In this document: positions 7,505 through 15,075 of the stretch, piece by piece | Position numbering within the stretch: position 1 is the stretch's first letter | Layout of the letters: every line of letters starts with the position of its first letter | Source of the DNA: Nitrospinota bacterium | GTDB lineage: Bacteria; UBA8248 | Reading direction: 5' to 3' | Length of the DNA: 21,105 nucleotides | Assembly: GCA_011523725.1 (NCBI GenBank) | Contig: WTGD01000331.1 | Span: 1 to 21,105, forward strand | Made by a program: the position numbers and the translations under genes | The notes under the pieces: model-generated | Told to the model about the DNA's origin: nothing | Database searches by the model: none | The model's input: only the letters and a program-made list of their open reading frames with translations

Positions 7505-8359
7505 ATGGACATTGGATTCTTGCGAGCCTTGCGTCTTTGTCTGGCATTTTTGTTCTGCACCATGACCGGTTGCGCGCTCTTTCAACCGGGGCAAGTCGGG
7601 GAGGCCCCGCGGCTCGATGCGTCGCGCGCGGAAATCATCGCCAAACTCAAAGCGAGGCGATATCCTCGCTCGTACCGGGGCGCCGTATTCATGCGGTTGC
7701 GGTTCCACGGTGAGCGCTCGAAGGCGAGGAGCGAAAACCCCCTGGTTCCCGAGGGTTCGTTCTCCGGCCAGGCGGTGCTCATCCTGAGAAAGCCCGATTC
7801 GCTGCGCATGGAGCCTCTCTCTCCGTTCGGTACGCCCCTCGTGGTCGTCGTTGCGCAAGGCGCTTCGTTTCGCGCCTATTCTCCCTCGCGCAACGCCGTA
7901 TACATGGGCCGGACGAACAGGCGGGGAATCGAGGGGATTCTGGGGATCCCGCTGAACAGCGAAATTTTCATCAAGCTGCTGCTGGGGGACTGGGCGGCCG
8001 TGCTGGGCGGCGAGGAAAATCTCGAATTGAAGAAGCCGGGCTCCGTCTACCTGCTCGAGACGGGAAGAGGAAGCGGTGGGGTGGTTTCGGGTTTCGTCGA
8101 ATTGGAGCCTCGGAATTTTCATCCCGTGAAAATGGGAATCCGCACGCGACGGGGGGCGATTGTGGTTCGCTATGGCGGGTTTATCAGAACCGGAGAAACG
8201 TGGCGTCCCTCGCAGGTGGAGATTCTGGGACCCGGCGGGAAAAATCGGCTACAAATCACCTATCCCGCCGATGATGGCGCGGTGGATACGGCGCTTCCGG
8301 ACGAGTTGTTTCGCCTGGAGCCGCCCCGGGGCGCCAGAACGCTTTGGCTGGGAGGATAG
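7505..8359 (+). CDS. lolB: LolB-like outer-membrane lipoprotein (LolB/DUF4292 type)
   Basis: The 284-residue product has an N-terminal signal with the lipobox-like MTGC ending at Cys23. It then shows the pattern of the LolA/LolB beta-barrel fold: strands with YRGAVFMRLRF, SFSGQAVLILRKPDSLRMEPLS, a segment PFGTPLVVVV, and later EILGPGGKNRLQITY. LolB receives lipoproteins from LolA and inserts them into the outer membrane. The assignment rests on strand pattern, lipidation and gene order before ispE; primary similarity to classical LolB is weak, and it is longer than the usual 200 residues, so DUF4292 lipoprotein is the safer name. No clear ribosome site precedes the ATG. It follows the TPR gene by 60 bases, probably in one transcript. 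Confidence 0.68.
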   Translation: MDIGFLRALRLCLAFLFCTMTGCALFQPGQVGEAPRLDASRAEIIAKLKARRYPRSYRGAVFMRLRFHGERSKARSENPLVPEGSFSGQAVLILRKPDSLRMEPLSPFGTPLVVVVAQGASFRAYSPSRNAVYMGRTNRRGIEGILGIPLNSEIFIKLLLGDWAAVLGGEENLELKKPGSVYLLETGRGSGGVVSGFVELEPRNFHPVKMGIRTRRGAIVVRYGGFIRTGETWRPSQVEILGPGGKNRLQITYPADDGAVDTALPDELFRLEPPRGARTLWLGG

Positions 8360-8367
8360 TCCGTTAC

Positions 8368-9255
8368 ATGAGCGGCAGAGACGTTTCCGCACCTGTGGTT
8401 TTGAAAACGCCTGCGAAAATCAACCTGCGCCTGAGGATTCTGGGTCTGCGCGCCGACGGCTATCACGAACTCATTACCTGGATGCAGCAGGTATCGCTGT
8501 ATGACGAGGTTAGAGTCGAGCCGGGCGGCCGGAGGATTCTCGTGGATACGGACAGGGAGGACGTACCGGGCGGCAGGGAGAACATCGTGCATCATGCGGC
8601 GAGAGCCTTGCGTGAGGTATCGGGGCGAAAAGCACTCGGCGCGCGCATCTATTTGAAAAAGAACATCCCTGCGGGCGCAGGGCTGGGCGGAGGAAGCGGC
8701 AACGCGGCGGGTACGCTCTGGGCGCTGAACCGGGCCTGGAATCTCGGGATGGGGGCGGCGGAGCTTTGCGAGGTGGCCGCGCAGGTCGGTTCGGATGTTC
8801 CGTTTTTTCTGGGTGGCCCGGCGGCGGTTTGCCGGGGGCGGGGCGAGCGCGTCGAGGCGAGAGAAGCCTTGAGGAGCGGCTGGTTCCTGCTGGTCAAGCC
8901 GTCCGTCGCGTTATCCACGCAGGAGGTCTATGCTTGGTCCCGTGAGAAGCTTGGCCGGGAAGGGCGCAATTTCGACGAAACAAACAGCCCGGTGCGCCTT
9001 AGGCGGCATGAATACGGCAATGATCTGGAGGGAATCGTTTTTCCCAGATTCCCGGAGCTTGAGAGCCTGTGCGCCATGCTTGTTCGAGAGGGCGCCGCGA
9101 GGGCCATGATGAGCGGCAGCGGCTCGACGGTTTTCGGCTTTTTTCGCCGGAAAGGGGAGGCCGAGCGGGCGGCAATCCGCATCAAGGAGAGTAAAAAGGG
9201 GAAGAATTGCGAATGTTTCCTAACGACTCCGCTGCAGGAGAGGTGTTTTTCGTAA
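8368..9255 (+). CDS. ispE: 4-diphosphocytidyl-2-C-methyl-D-erythritol kinase
   Basis: IspE phosphorylates 4-diphosphocytidyl-methylerythritol with ATP in the methylerythritol phosphate route to isoprenoids. The start PAKINLRLRILGLRADGYHEL (split between residues 15 and 35) is diagnostic. The GHMP-kinase ATP loop PAGAGLGGGSGNAA lies at 101-114. The conserved GSDVPFFLGG segment carries the catalytic aspartate, and the C-terminal MMSGSGSTVFG is present. At 295 residues it has typical length. The ATG at 8368 follows a GGAGG site by 12 bases, slightly long; a TTG at 8344 inside lolB is less likely. It lies 8 bases after the lolB stop. Its product leads towards the undecaprenyl carrier that UppP recycles, a metabolic link rather than evidence of co-regulation. 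Confidence 0.95.
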   Translation: MSGRDVSAPVVLKTPAKINLRLRILGLRADGYHELITWMQQVSLYDEVRVEPGGRRILVDTDREDVPGGRENIVHHAARALREVSGRKALGARIYLKKNIPAGAGLGGGSGNAAGTLWALNRAWNLGMGAAELCEVAAQVGSDVPFFLGGPAAVCRGRGERVEAREALRSGWFLLVKPSVALSTQEVYAWSREKLGREGRNFDETNSPVRLRRHEYGNDLEGIVFPRFPELESLCAMLVREGAARAMMSGSGSTVFGFFRRKGEAERAAIRIKESKKGKNCECFLTTPLQERCFS

Positions 9256-9300
9256 AAGAAAAACGAAAAGCGAGATAAAATTTCTGAAAAAACGGGAAAT

Positions 9301-9320
9301 CGGGAGAATTTCGCCTCCCG
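9301..9320 (+). terminator. GC-rich hairpin, possible weak terminator
   Basis: CGGGAG (9301-9306) pairs with CTCCCG (9315-9320) across an 8-base loop. There is no T run after it, so it is at best a weak or rho-type terminator, or a structural element of the leader. Confidence 0.3.
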
Positions 9321-9331
9321 CCACTTGCTTC

Positions 9332-9377
9332 CGCCTGGAAAATCAAGTATCAAACGCCCGGAAAATCAAGTATTAAA
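9332..9377 (+). repeat. Two tandem copies of a 23-bp repeat
   Basis: Bases 9332-9354 and 9355-9377 form two adjacent 23-base copies that agree at 21 positions, differing at 9336/9359 and 9351/9374. The common core is GGAAAATCAAGTAT. Head-to-tail identical-phase copies of about two helical turns could be binding sites for a regulator acting on prs, or a recent slippage duplication. Confidence 0.85.
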
Positions 9378-9422
9378 GTCGCTCTTTGTGATTGAATGAA
9401 CAATACTTTGTGAGCGGGAACG

Positions 9423-10367
9423 GTGAACGGACATCAGCTAAAGGTCTTCGGCGGGCGATCGAATCCGGCGCTGAACCAGAGCATTTTTGAATCTTTGTAC
9501 ATCCGGCCCGGCTCGATTGAAATCATCGATTTCAGCGATGGAGAAACGTTCGTCCGAATAAACGAGAACATCCGGGGCGCGGACGTGTTCGCCGTGCAGA
9601 GTCTGTGCTCTCCCGGGAACGCGAACCTGATGGAGATGCTCATCATGCTCGATGCGTTCCGGCGCTCATCGGCCGAGCGCATCACGGCGGTGATCCCCTA
9701 TTTCGCGTACGCGCGCCAGGACCGGAAGGTGCAGCCGAGAGTGCCCATTACCGCGAAACTCGTCGCCAACCTGCTGGCCGCCTCGGGGGCGGATCGCGTC
9801 ATCGCCATGGATTTGCATGCGGGCCAGATACAGGGGTTTTTCGATATTCCCGTGGACCATCTGTATTCGGCGCCCATCATGATAGAGTATTTCAAGAAGA
9901 AGGAATTGAAGGATCTCGTGGTCGTCTCGCCCGACGCCGGAGGCGTGGAGAGGGCCCGTGACTACGCGAGGAGGCTGAACGCGAGCCTCGGCATCATCGA
10001 CAAACGCAGGGAGCGGGCGAACCACTCCGAAGTGATGAACATCATCGGCGACGTGAAAGGATGCGACGTTCTGGTCGTGGATGATCTTTGCGATACGGCG
10101 GGCACCATGAGCCAGGGCGCCGATGCGCTCATGGAGGCCGGCGCGCGGCAGGTATACGCATGCTGCACGCATGCGGTATTGTCGGGCCCGGCGGTGGAGA
10201 GAATCGAGAAATCGAGCATCGTCGAATTCGTCGTGAGCGATTCGATACCGCTTTCGGATCAGGCGAAAGGCTGCTCTCGCATCAAGGTTCTGGAGGTGGG
10301 AAGGCTTTTGGCCGAGGCGATTCGCCGCATTCACGAGAATGCGTCCGTCAGTAGTTTGTTTGAATGA
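9423..10367 (+). CDS. prs: Ribose-phosphate pyrophosphokinase (PRPP synthetase)
   Basis: Prs makes 5-phosphoribosyl 1-diphosphate from ribose-5-phosphate and ATP, feeding purine, pyrimidine, histidine, tryptophan and NAD synthesis. Family motifs are the ATP-binding flexible loop in IPYFAYARQDRKV, the VVSPDAGGVERARDYA loop, and the PRPP-binding DVLVVDDLCDTAGT. At 314 residues it has the class I length. The start is GTG at 9423 with only a weak GCGGGA-like site before it, and translation begins VNGHQLKVFGG, as in relatives. It lies in the conserved order ispE-prs-rplY-pth. The DDLCDTAGT motif differs slightly from the commoner DDMIDT form, without obvious loss of key residues. Confidence 0.97.
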   Translation: MNGHQLKVFGGRSNPALNQSIFESLYIRPGSIEIIDFSDGETFVRINENIRGADVFAVQSLCSPGNANLMEMLIMLDAFRRSSAERITAVIPYFAYARQDRKVQPRVPITAKLVANLLAASGADRVIAMDLHAGQIQGFFDIPVDHLYSAPIMIEYFKKKELKDLVVVSPDAGGVERARDYARRLNASLGIIDKRRERANHSEVMNIIGDVKGCDVLVVDDLCDTAGTMSQGADALMEAGARQVYACCTHAVLSGPAVERIEKSSIVEFVVSDSIPLSDQAKGCSRIKVLEVGRLLAEAIRRIHENASVSSLFE

Positions 10368-10403
10368 CCATTCTGAGCGTCGGCGGCATATCTGGAGCAA
10401 AAA

Positions 10404-11081
10404 ATGGAAAATTTGACTTTATCGGTGGATAAAAGAACGCAAACAGGAAAGAGCGGCGCCCGTGCGGTGAGAAGAGCCGGCAACGTTCCTGGCGTCGTGT
10501 ACGGGATTAAAGATTCCACGCCCTTGACCATTAAGCCGAAGGAGCTGGAGACCCTGCTTGGTACGAGGGCCGGCGCCAACGTCGTTTTCCAGCTCAACGT
10601 CGAAGGCGAAGCCGCCTCGGAGCGTCCGGTAATCGTAAAGGAGCTTCAGCGCGACCCGATGAGGGGCACGATCCTCCATGCGGATTTTCTGGAAATCAGG
10701 ATGGACGAGAAAATCGAGATCGCCGTGCCCCTCTCCTTGTCGGGTGAGGCGCCCGGCGAAAAGATGGGCGGCACGCTTTCTCAATTGCTGCGTGAGCTGG
10801 AGATATCCTGCCTGCCGAACGCCATTCCGGAACATGTCGAGGTCGACATTTCGGAGGTGGAAATCGGCGATGTGATACACGTGCGCGATCTTCAGCTTCC
10901 AGAGGGTGTTGAGCTGGTGGCCGACCTCGATGATCCCGTCTTTACGATCATAGTTCCCGTCGAAGAAGAGGAAGAAGAGGTCGAGGATGAATTGCTTGAC
11001 GTCGAAGCCGAGGGAGAAGAGGGGACGGAGGCCGAGACTCCAGCCGATGAGGGGGCCGAAGCGGCTGAATCTTCCGACTGA
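10404..11081 (+). CDS. rplY: 50S ribosomal protein L25 (Ctc/TL5 form)
   Basis: L25 binds 5S rRNA in the large subunit. The 225-residue product is the long Ctc-like form: an L25 domain at about residues 1-95 (KRTQTGKSGARAVRRAGNVPGVVYG) followed by a TL5 beta domain with the EIRMDEKIEIAVPLSLSGEAPG and HVRDLQLPEGVELVADLDDPV segments. The last 40 residues or so are a low-complexity acidic tail rich in Glu and Asp. A GGAG site precedes the ATG by 6 bases. It sits between prs and pth in the classic order. The acidic tail is common in Ctc proteins of several phyla but its role is unclear. Confidence 0.95.
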   Translation: MENLTLSVDKRTQTGKSGARAVRRAGNVPGVVYGIKDSTPLTIKPKELETLLGTRAGANVVFQLNVEGEAASERPVIVKELQRDPMRGTILHADFLEIRMDEKIEIAVPLSLSGEAPGEKMGGTLSQLLRELEISCLPNAIPEHVEVDISEVEIGDVIHVRDLQLPEGVELVADLDDPVFTIIVPVEEEEEEVEDELLDVEAEGEEGTEAETPADEGAEAAESSD

Positions 11082-11123
11082 TGGTTCTTTCGGGAAGCCC
11101 GAGAAAATGAGACTGGGGTTCGA

Positions 11124-11669
11124 ATGGCTGCCGCTGCCTTGATCGTCGGTCTCGGCAACCCCGGAATGGAATATGCGTTGACGAGGCACAATCTGGGGTT
11201 CTGGGCGGTAGACAGGATGGCCCGCGCCCATCGGGTGGCGATGAGTGATTCAAGGTACCATTCCGTTCTGGGCACCGGGTCGCTCAGAGGCTGGAAATTC
11301 ACGCTTGCCAAGCCTCAGACGTTTATGAATTTAAGCGGCAAGGCCGTAAGGGCGCTCCTGCGCGGTGAAGGACTGGGGCCTGAAGATTTGCTTGTGATGC
11401 ACGACGATATGGATATCGCGCTCGGTCGTGTGAAGTTCAAGAAATCGGGTGGAGACGCAGGCCATCATGGTATCGGCAGCATCATCCACTCACTGGGAAC
11501 GGATATGTTCTCTCGCTTGCGTATCGGGGTGGGCAGACCGCCGAGTGGAGTGAACGGCGCAGACTGGTTGTTGGATTCTTTTCTGGATCATGAATTGGAA
11601 GCAGTGGAACCTGCTGTTGATGAAGCGGTGCAGAGGGCGTTTGATTTCGTTGTCGGCAATAGACCCTGA
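11124..11669 (+). CDS. pth: Peptidyl-tRNA hydrolase
   Basis: Pth frees tRNA from peptidyl-tRNA that drops off ribosomes. The 181-residue product has GLGNPGMEYALTRHNLGF with the catalytic His22, KPQTFMNLSG, MHDDMDIALG with the supporting aspartate, and SGGDAGHHGIGSI. Within the last motif the residue after the conserved His is His where the E. coli enzyme has Asn, a variation seen in many relatives. Length is normal. The start at 11124 is ATG with a GGGG stretch upstream; no strong Shine-Dalgarno is visible. The gene follows rplY by 42 bases, and hppA begins 82 bases later. In many genomes ychF would follow here. Confidence 0.96.
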   Translation: MAAAALIVGLGNPGMEYALTRHNLGFWAVDRMARAHRVAMSDSRYHSVLGTGSLRGWKFTLAKPQTFMNLSGKAVRALLRGEGLGPEDLLVMHDDMDIALGRVKFKKSGGDAGHHGIGSIIHSLGTDMFSRLRIGVGRPPSGVNGADWLLDSFLDHELEAVEPAVDEAVQRAFDFVVGNRP

Positions 11670-11751
11670 ATCCGTTTTGCTCATCGCAAAAATGAAAGTT
11701 CATCTAAATACCTCTCGCTAAACAGCCCGTGAGGAGGAGGAAAGGGAGATA

Positions 11752-13749
11752 ATGGTTGCTTTCTCAAACATGGCCGCAATCTTCGGGATTGCGGGGTTGG
11801 TTCTGGCGGCGGTGATTTACAACTGGATTTCAAAGCAATCAGACGGCAACGATCTGATGCGGAAACTCGCCGGCCAGATTCATGAAGGCGCAATGGTGTT
11901 CCTGAAAAGGGAATACAAGATTCTCGCGATTTTCGTCGTGGTCGTCTTCGTTCTTCTGAGCGTCGCCATATCCCCGAAAACGGGCGCGGCGTTCATCGTC
12001 GGAGCCATCTGCTCGGTTCTCGCCGGCTTTTTCGGCATGAACTCGGCCACGAAGGCGAACGTGAGAACGGCGGCCGCTGCGAATTCGGGTGGTGGCCAGG
12101 AAGGCGCGCTTTCCATGGCGTTCTTCGGCGGAACCGTCATGGGGCTTTCCGTCGCGAGTCTGGGACTTTTGGGCGTGGGCGCGTTGTTCTGGTATTTCGA
12201 CGTGCTGGGGAATGCGACGAACGTGACCATCATCAACGGCTTCTCGATGGGCGCCAGCTCCATCGCGCTGTTCGCGCGCGTGGGCGGCGGCATTTTCACG
12301 AAAACGGCGGACGTGGGCGCGGACCTCGTCGGCAAGGTGGAGGCGAACATCCCCGAGGACGATCCGAGGAATCCGGCCGTCATCGCCGACAACGTGGGCG
12401 ATTGCGTGGGGGACGTCGCGGGAATGGGCGCCGACCTGTTCGAATCCTACGTCGGCGCCATCATTTCGACGATTTTCATCGGCTCGACCATCGGCACGGC
12501 CCTGGGCGCGAACAGTTCCGCAGCGATGGCGCTGCCTCTGCTGCTGGCCATGATGGGCCTGATCGCCTCCTCCATAGGCATCGCCTCGATGAAGGTGTTG
12601 GCTTCGAAAAATCCGGCCGTCGCGCTCAGAAGCGCCACCTTAATCGCTACGGTCATATTCATCATCCTGGCGTATTTCATCACGAGCGCTTTGGGACTGA
12701 AAGCCGGCGTGTTCGGCTCGGTTCTCTTCGGCGCGGCCGGCGGCATTCTCATCGGCTGGCTCACCGAGTATTACACCGGAACGGGTGGAAAGCCCGTCGG
12801 CGAAATCGTCGCTGCGTCCGAGACCGGAGTGGCGACGAACATCATCGGCGGCTTCGCCGTGGGTCTCGAGAGCGTGTGCGCTCCGTTGATCGTGTTGGCG
12901 GTGGTTACCCTGGTCTCGAACGGCTGGGCGGGTCTTTACGGCATCTCTATCGCCGCCGTGGGAATGCTGGCGACGATTGGCATCACGATGTCGGTCGATG
13001 CGTACGGTCCGATTGCCGACAACGCGGGCGGGATCACGGAAATGAGCGAGTTGGGGCCGGAGACGCGGCAGATTACCGACGGCCTCGACGCGCTGGGCAA
13101 CACCACGGCGGCCATCGGCAAGGGTTTCGCCATCGGCTCCGCCGCCCTGACGGCGCTGGCATTTTACGCCGCATACACGAAAGCGGCCGATCTGCAGCAG
13201 ATCAATCTCACTGAGGCGAAAGTGGTGGCCGGCATGTTCATCGGCGGGGCGATCCCGTTTCTCATCGGGGCGCTCACCATGAAATCCGTCGGCAAGGCGG
13301 CATTCATCATGATTCAGGAAATCAGGCGTCAGTTCCGCGAGATTCCCGGCATCATGGAGGGTACGGCGGACCCCGACAGCGCGCGCTGCGTCGACATCAG
13401 CACCCAGGCCGCGCTCAAGGAGATGGTGCTCCCCGGCGTCGTGGCTGTCGTCGCTCCCATCGTGGTGGGCTATCTGATGGGCAAGGAGGCTTTGGGCGGC
13501 ATGCTCGCCGGCGCCCTGCTCTCGGGCGTTCTCGTCGCCTTGCTGATGGCGAATGCGGGCGGAGCCTGGGATAATGCGAAAAAAGAGATAGAAGACGGCA
13601 AGCTCGGCGGCAAGGGCTCAGAGGCCCATAAGGCCGCTGTCGTGGGTGATACGGTGGGAGACCCGATGAAGGATACCTCGGGTCCGTCGATGAACATCCT
13701 GATCAAGTTGATGTCCATCGTCTCGCTCGTGTTGGCGCCGCTTTTCTAG
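11752..13749 (+). CDS. hppA: Membrane-bound pyrophosphatase (H+ or Na+ pumping), K+-dependent type
   Basis: This integral membrane enzyme of 665 residues and about 16 helices hydrolyses pyrophosphate and pumps H+ or Na+. The catalytic DVGADLVGKVEANIPEDD spans residues 187-204, and DNVGDCVGDVAG with its metal-binding aspartates lies at 213-224. The C-terminal motif GDTVGDPMKDTSGPSMN is present. GNTTAAIGKG at 449-458 has Ala453 where K+-independent forms have Lys, which marks the K+-dependent class. DLFESY places Glu231 at the helix-6 position usual for that class rather than one helical turn later as in plant H+-PPases. K+ dependence is well supported; which ion is pumped cannot be read here. 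Ribosome sites AGGAGG and AAGGGAG precede the ATG. Confidence 0.95.
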   Translation: MVAFSNMAAIFGIAGLVLAAVIYNWISKQSDGNDLMRKLAGQIHEGAMVFLKREYKILAIFVVVVFVLLSVAISPKTGAAFIVGAICSVLAGFFGMNSATKANVRTAAAANSGGGQEGALSMAFFGGTVMGLSVASLGLLGVGALFWYFDVLGNATNVTIINGFSMGASSIALFARVGGGIFTKTADVGADLVGKVEANIPEDDPRNPAVIADNVGDCVGDVAGMGADLFESYVGAIISTIFIGSTIGTALGANSSAAMALPLLLAMMGLIASSIGIASMKVLASKNPAVALRSATLIATVIFIILAYFITSALGLKAGVFGSVLFGAAGGILIGWLTEYYTGTGGKPVGEIVAASETGVATNIIGGFAVGLESVCAPLIVLAVVTLVSNGWAGLYGISIAAVGMLATIGITMSVDAYGPIADNAGGITEMSELGPETRQITDGLDALGNTTAAIGKGFAIGSAALTALAFYAAYTKAADLQQINLTEAKVVAGMFIGGAIPFLIGALTMKSVGKAAFIMIQEIRRQFREIPGIMEGTADPDSARCVDISTQAALKEMVLPGVVAVVAPIVVGYLMGKEALGGMLAGALLSGVLVALLMANAGGAWDNAKKEIEDGKLGGKGSEAHKAAVVGDTVGDPMKDTSGPSMNILIKLMSIVSLVLAPLF

Positions 13750-13783
13750 TGAGAGCGAGGGTTTATTAACCAAAGGAGAATTC

Positions 13784-13805
13784 AGCGGCGCTTCTTGGAG
13801 CCGCT
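13784..13805 (+). promoter_or_regulatory. First hairpin of the rpsF leader
   Basis: AGCGGC (13784-13789) pairs with GCCGCT (13800-13805) across a 10-base loop. It lies 35 bases after hppA and has no T run, so it is not an evident terminator. Confidence 0.35.
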
Positions 13806-13832
13806 ATGGCCCGCCGGGGGCATGTGTGCTAA
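13806..13832 (+). other. Possible 8-codon leader ORF before rpsF
   Basis: ATG at 13806 opens a tiny frame MARRGHVC ending in TAA. A GGAG at 13797-13800 lies 5 bases before it. The frame overlaps the end of the hairpin at 13784-13805. Such a short frame can easily arise by chance. Confidence 0.15.
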
Positions 13833-13855
13833 CCTTCGGCCATTATTGGCTCCTC

Positions 13856-13879
13856 GCTCCGGTCGAAAGAGACCGGGGC
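13856..13879 (+). promoter_or_regulatory. Second hairpin of the rpsF leader, near the ribosome site
   Basis: GCTCCGGTC (13856-13864) pairs with GACCGGGGC (13871-13879), one G-U pair included, across a GAAAGA loop. It ends 11 bases before the GGAGGAGG ribosome site of rpsF, in a position where a bound protein could block initiation. The S6:S18 complex is known to repress through leader structures in several phyla, but I cannot show that this one is equivalent. Confidence 0.4.
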
Positions 13880-13903
13880 CGCTCAGTCCGGGAGGAGGAC
13901 TAG

Positions 13904-14314
13904 ATGAGACAGTACGAAACGATGGTTTTGCTGTCCCCCGAACTCACCGATGAAACCGTGGAAGAAAAGATTTCCGGTTTCGAGAAAAAGGTGACCGAGG
14001 GGGGCGGAGAAGTTCTGAACGTCGATCGATGGGGCAAGAAGCGCCTCGCCTATCCCATCCAGCGCCAGCGTCACGGCATCTATTTCATCGTCACATACCA
14101 TTCGGAGCCGGAAGTGGTGACGGACATCGAGCGTGATATGCGCATCGATGAAGAGACGTGGCGCTATATGACGGTGCGGATGGATGAGGTTCTCCTGAGA
14201 AAACTCGAGAAAAACGCAAAAAGCGCAGCCGCCAGAGAAAGAGAGGGCGCTTCGGAGGGGGGTGATGGCGATTCCCAACGCCGACCCACGCCCGCCTCGT
14301 CAGACAACTCGTAA
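13904..14314 (+). CDS. rpsF: 30S ribosomal protein S6
   Basis: S6 binds the central domain of 16S rRNA together with S18. The core spans about residues 1-95 with RQYETMVLLSPELTDE, the WGKKRLAYPIQRQRHGIYF motif and IDEETWRYMTVRMDE. A C-terminal extension of some 40 residues, rich in Lys, Arg, Gly and Ser, brings the length to 136. The strong GGAGGAGG site 6 bases before the ATG suggests high expression. It heads the ribosomal/replication cluster and is the usual place for S6:S18 feedback control. Confidence 0.97.
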   Translation: MRQYETMVLLSPELTDETVEEKISGFEKKVTEGGGEVLNVDRWGKKRLAYPIQRQRHGIYFIVTYHSEPEVVTDIERDMRIDEETWRYMTVRMDEVLLRKLEKNAKSAAAREREGASEGGDGDSQRRPTPASSDNS

Positions 14315-14331
14315 ATGACGAGGGGATATTT

Positions 14332-14754
14332 ATGGCTCAGATGAATTCTGTTTACCTCCGCGGCAACATGACGCGCGATCCGGAAAAACGGTTTCTGCCT
14401 TCCGGAAATTCCGTGGTCTCTTTCGGGTTCGCGGTCAATCGGCGGTACCGCAGCGGCGATGAGTGGAAAGAGGATACGTGCTTCGTGGACGTGGTGGTCT
14501 ATGGGCGGCAAGGCGACTGGGTGATGGAGCAGACAAGCAAGGGCAGCCCGCTCGTGGTGGAAGGGCGTTTGAGTTACCGCGCATGGGAAGCGCAGGACGG
14601 TTCGAGGCGCAGCAAACATGAAGTGGTGGCGAACAACATCCATTTCCTGTCCACCCGGGCCGAGATGACGGGAGGCGGCGGGGCGAGGAGCACGGAATCC
14701 TACACGCCGCCAGCCCAGGACTCGCCCATGACGGATGACGACATACCATTTTGA
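14332..14754 (+). CDS. ssb: Single-stranded DNA-binding protein
   Basis: SSB coats single-stranded DNA in replication, repair and recombination. The 140-residue product has an OB-fold domain at about 1-108, seen in NSVYLRGNMTRDPEKRFLPSG, VSFGFAVNRRY and the DVVVYGRQGDW strand. A short Gly/Ser/Pro linker leads to the acidic tip DDDIPF, which recruits partner proteins. Length is a little below the E. coli protein, mainly from a shorter linker. It starts 18 bases after rpsF, and rpsR follows 35 bases later; the order rpsF-ssb-rpsR is widespread. The functional complex is expected to be a homotetramer. Confidence 0.97.
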   Translation: MAQMNSVYLRGNMTRDPEKRFLPSGNSVVSFGFAVNRRYRSGDEWKEDTCFVDVVVYGRQGDWVMEQTSKGSPLVVEGRLSYRAWEAQDGSRRSKHEVVANNIHFLSTRAEMTGGGGARSTESYTPPAQDSPMTDDDIPF

Positions 14755-14788
14755 CGCGCAAATTTGTTGCCAGTTTTAGGAGATAGAT

Positions 14789-15058
14789 ATGGCGCTTGTT
14801 CCCCGTGGATTCGGTGATAAGAAAAGGAAGAGAAAAAAGCGTTTTCAGCGCAAGAAAATATGCCGCTTCTCGGCGGATGGCGTGGCGTATATCGACTACA
14901 AGGATGTGAAAACGCTTCGAAACATGGTGAGTGAGCGGGGAAAAATTATTCCCCGCCGGGTGACCGGCACCTCCGCCCGCTTCCAGCGGCAGTTGACGAC
15001 GGCGATTAAGCGCGCCCGCTACATGGCGTTGATGCCCTACACCGTAGACCATTCATAA
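14789..15058 (+). CDS. rpsR: 30S ribosomal protein S18
   Basis: S18 binds 16S rRNA with S6. The 89-residue product has a very basic N-terminus (KKRKRKKRFQRKK), then ICRFSADGVAYIDYKDV with the conserved Cys and aromatic positions, LRNMVSERGKIIPRRVTGTS and the basic C-terminal helix of ARFQRQLTTAIKRARYMALMPY. Length is normal. A TAGGAG site precedes the ATG by 6-8 bases. With rpsF upstream it provides both halves of the S6:S18 pair. Confidence 0.97.
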   Translation: MALVPRGFGDKKRKRKKRFQRKKICRFSADGVAYIDYKDVKTLRNMVSERGKIIPRRVTGTSARFQRQLTTAIKRARYMALMPYTVDHS

Positions 15059-15075
15059 GCCGGAGATATTGAACG

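Larger units (their letters stand above)
9256..9422 (+). other. ispE-prs intergenic region
   Basis: This 167-base gap begins with an A-rich stretch of mixed AAAA runs and TAAAAT at 9276-9281, which resembles a -10 element but has no good -35. It contains the hairpin at 9301-9320 and the tandem repeat at 9332-9377. No tRNA or small ORF is evident, and I see no convincing promoter for prs, so read-through from ispE is possible. Confidence 0.5.

Noticed and set aside
5846..8122. A 758-codon open frame on the minus strand
   Set aside because: It mirrors the TPR and LolB-like genes. TPR-coding sequence with codon bias leaves the reverse frame open and gives spurious regular repeats; no ribosome site or family motif is evident.
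11112..11128. GGGGTTCGAATGG resembling a tRNA T-loop
   Set aside because: No matching acceptor stem or anticodon arm lies around it; it is the start region of pth.
11676..11692. TTTTGC/GCAAAA hairpin after pth
   Set aside because: The stem is AT-rich with no T run after it on the plus strand. It is too weak to call a terminator.
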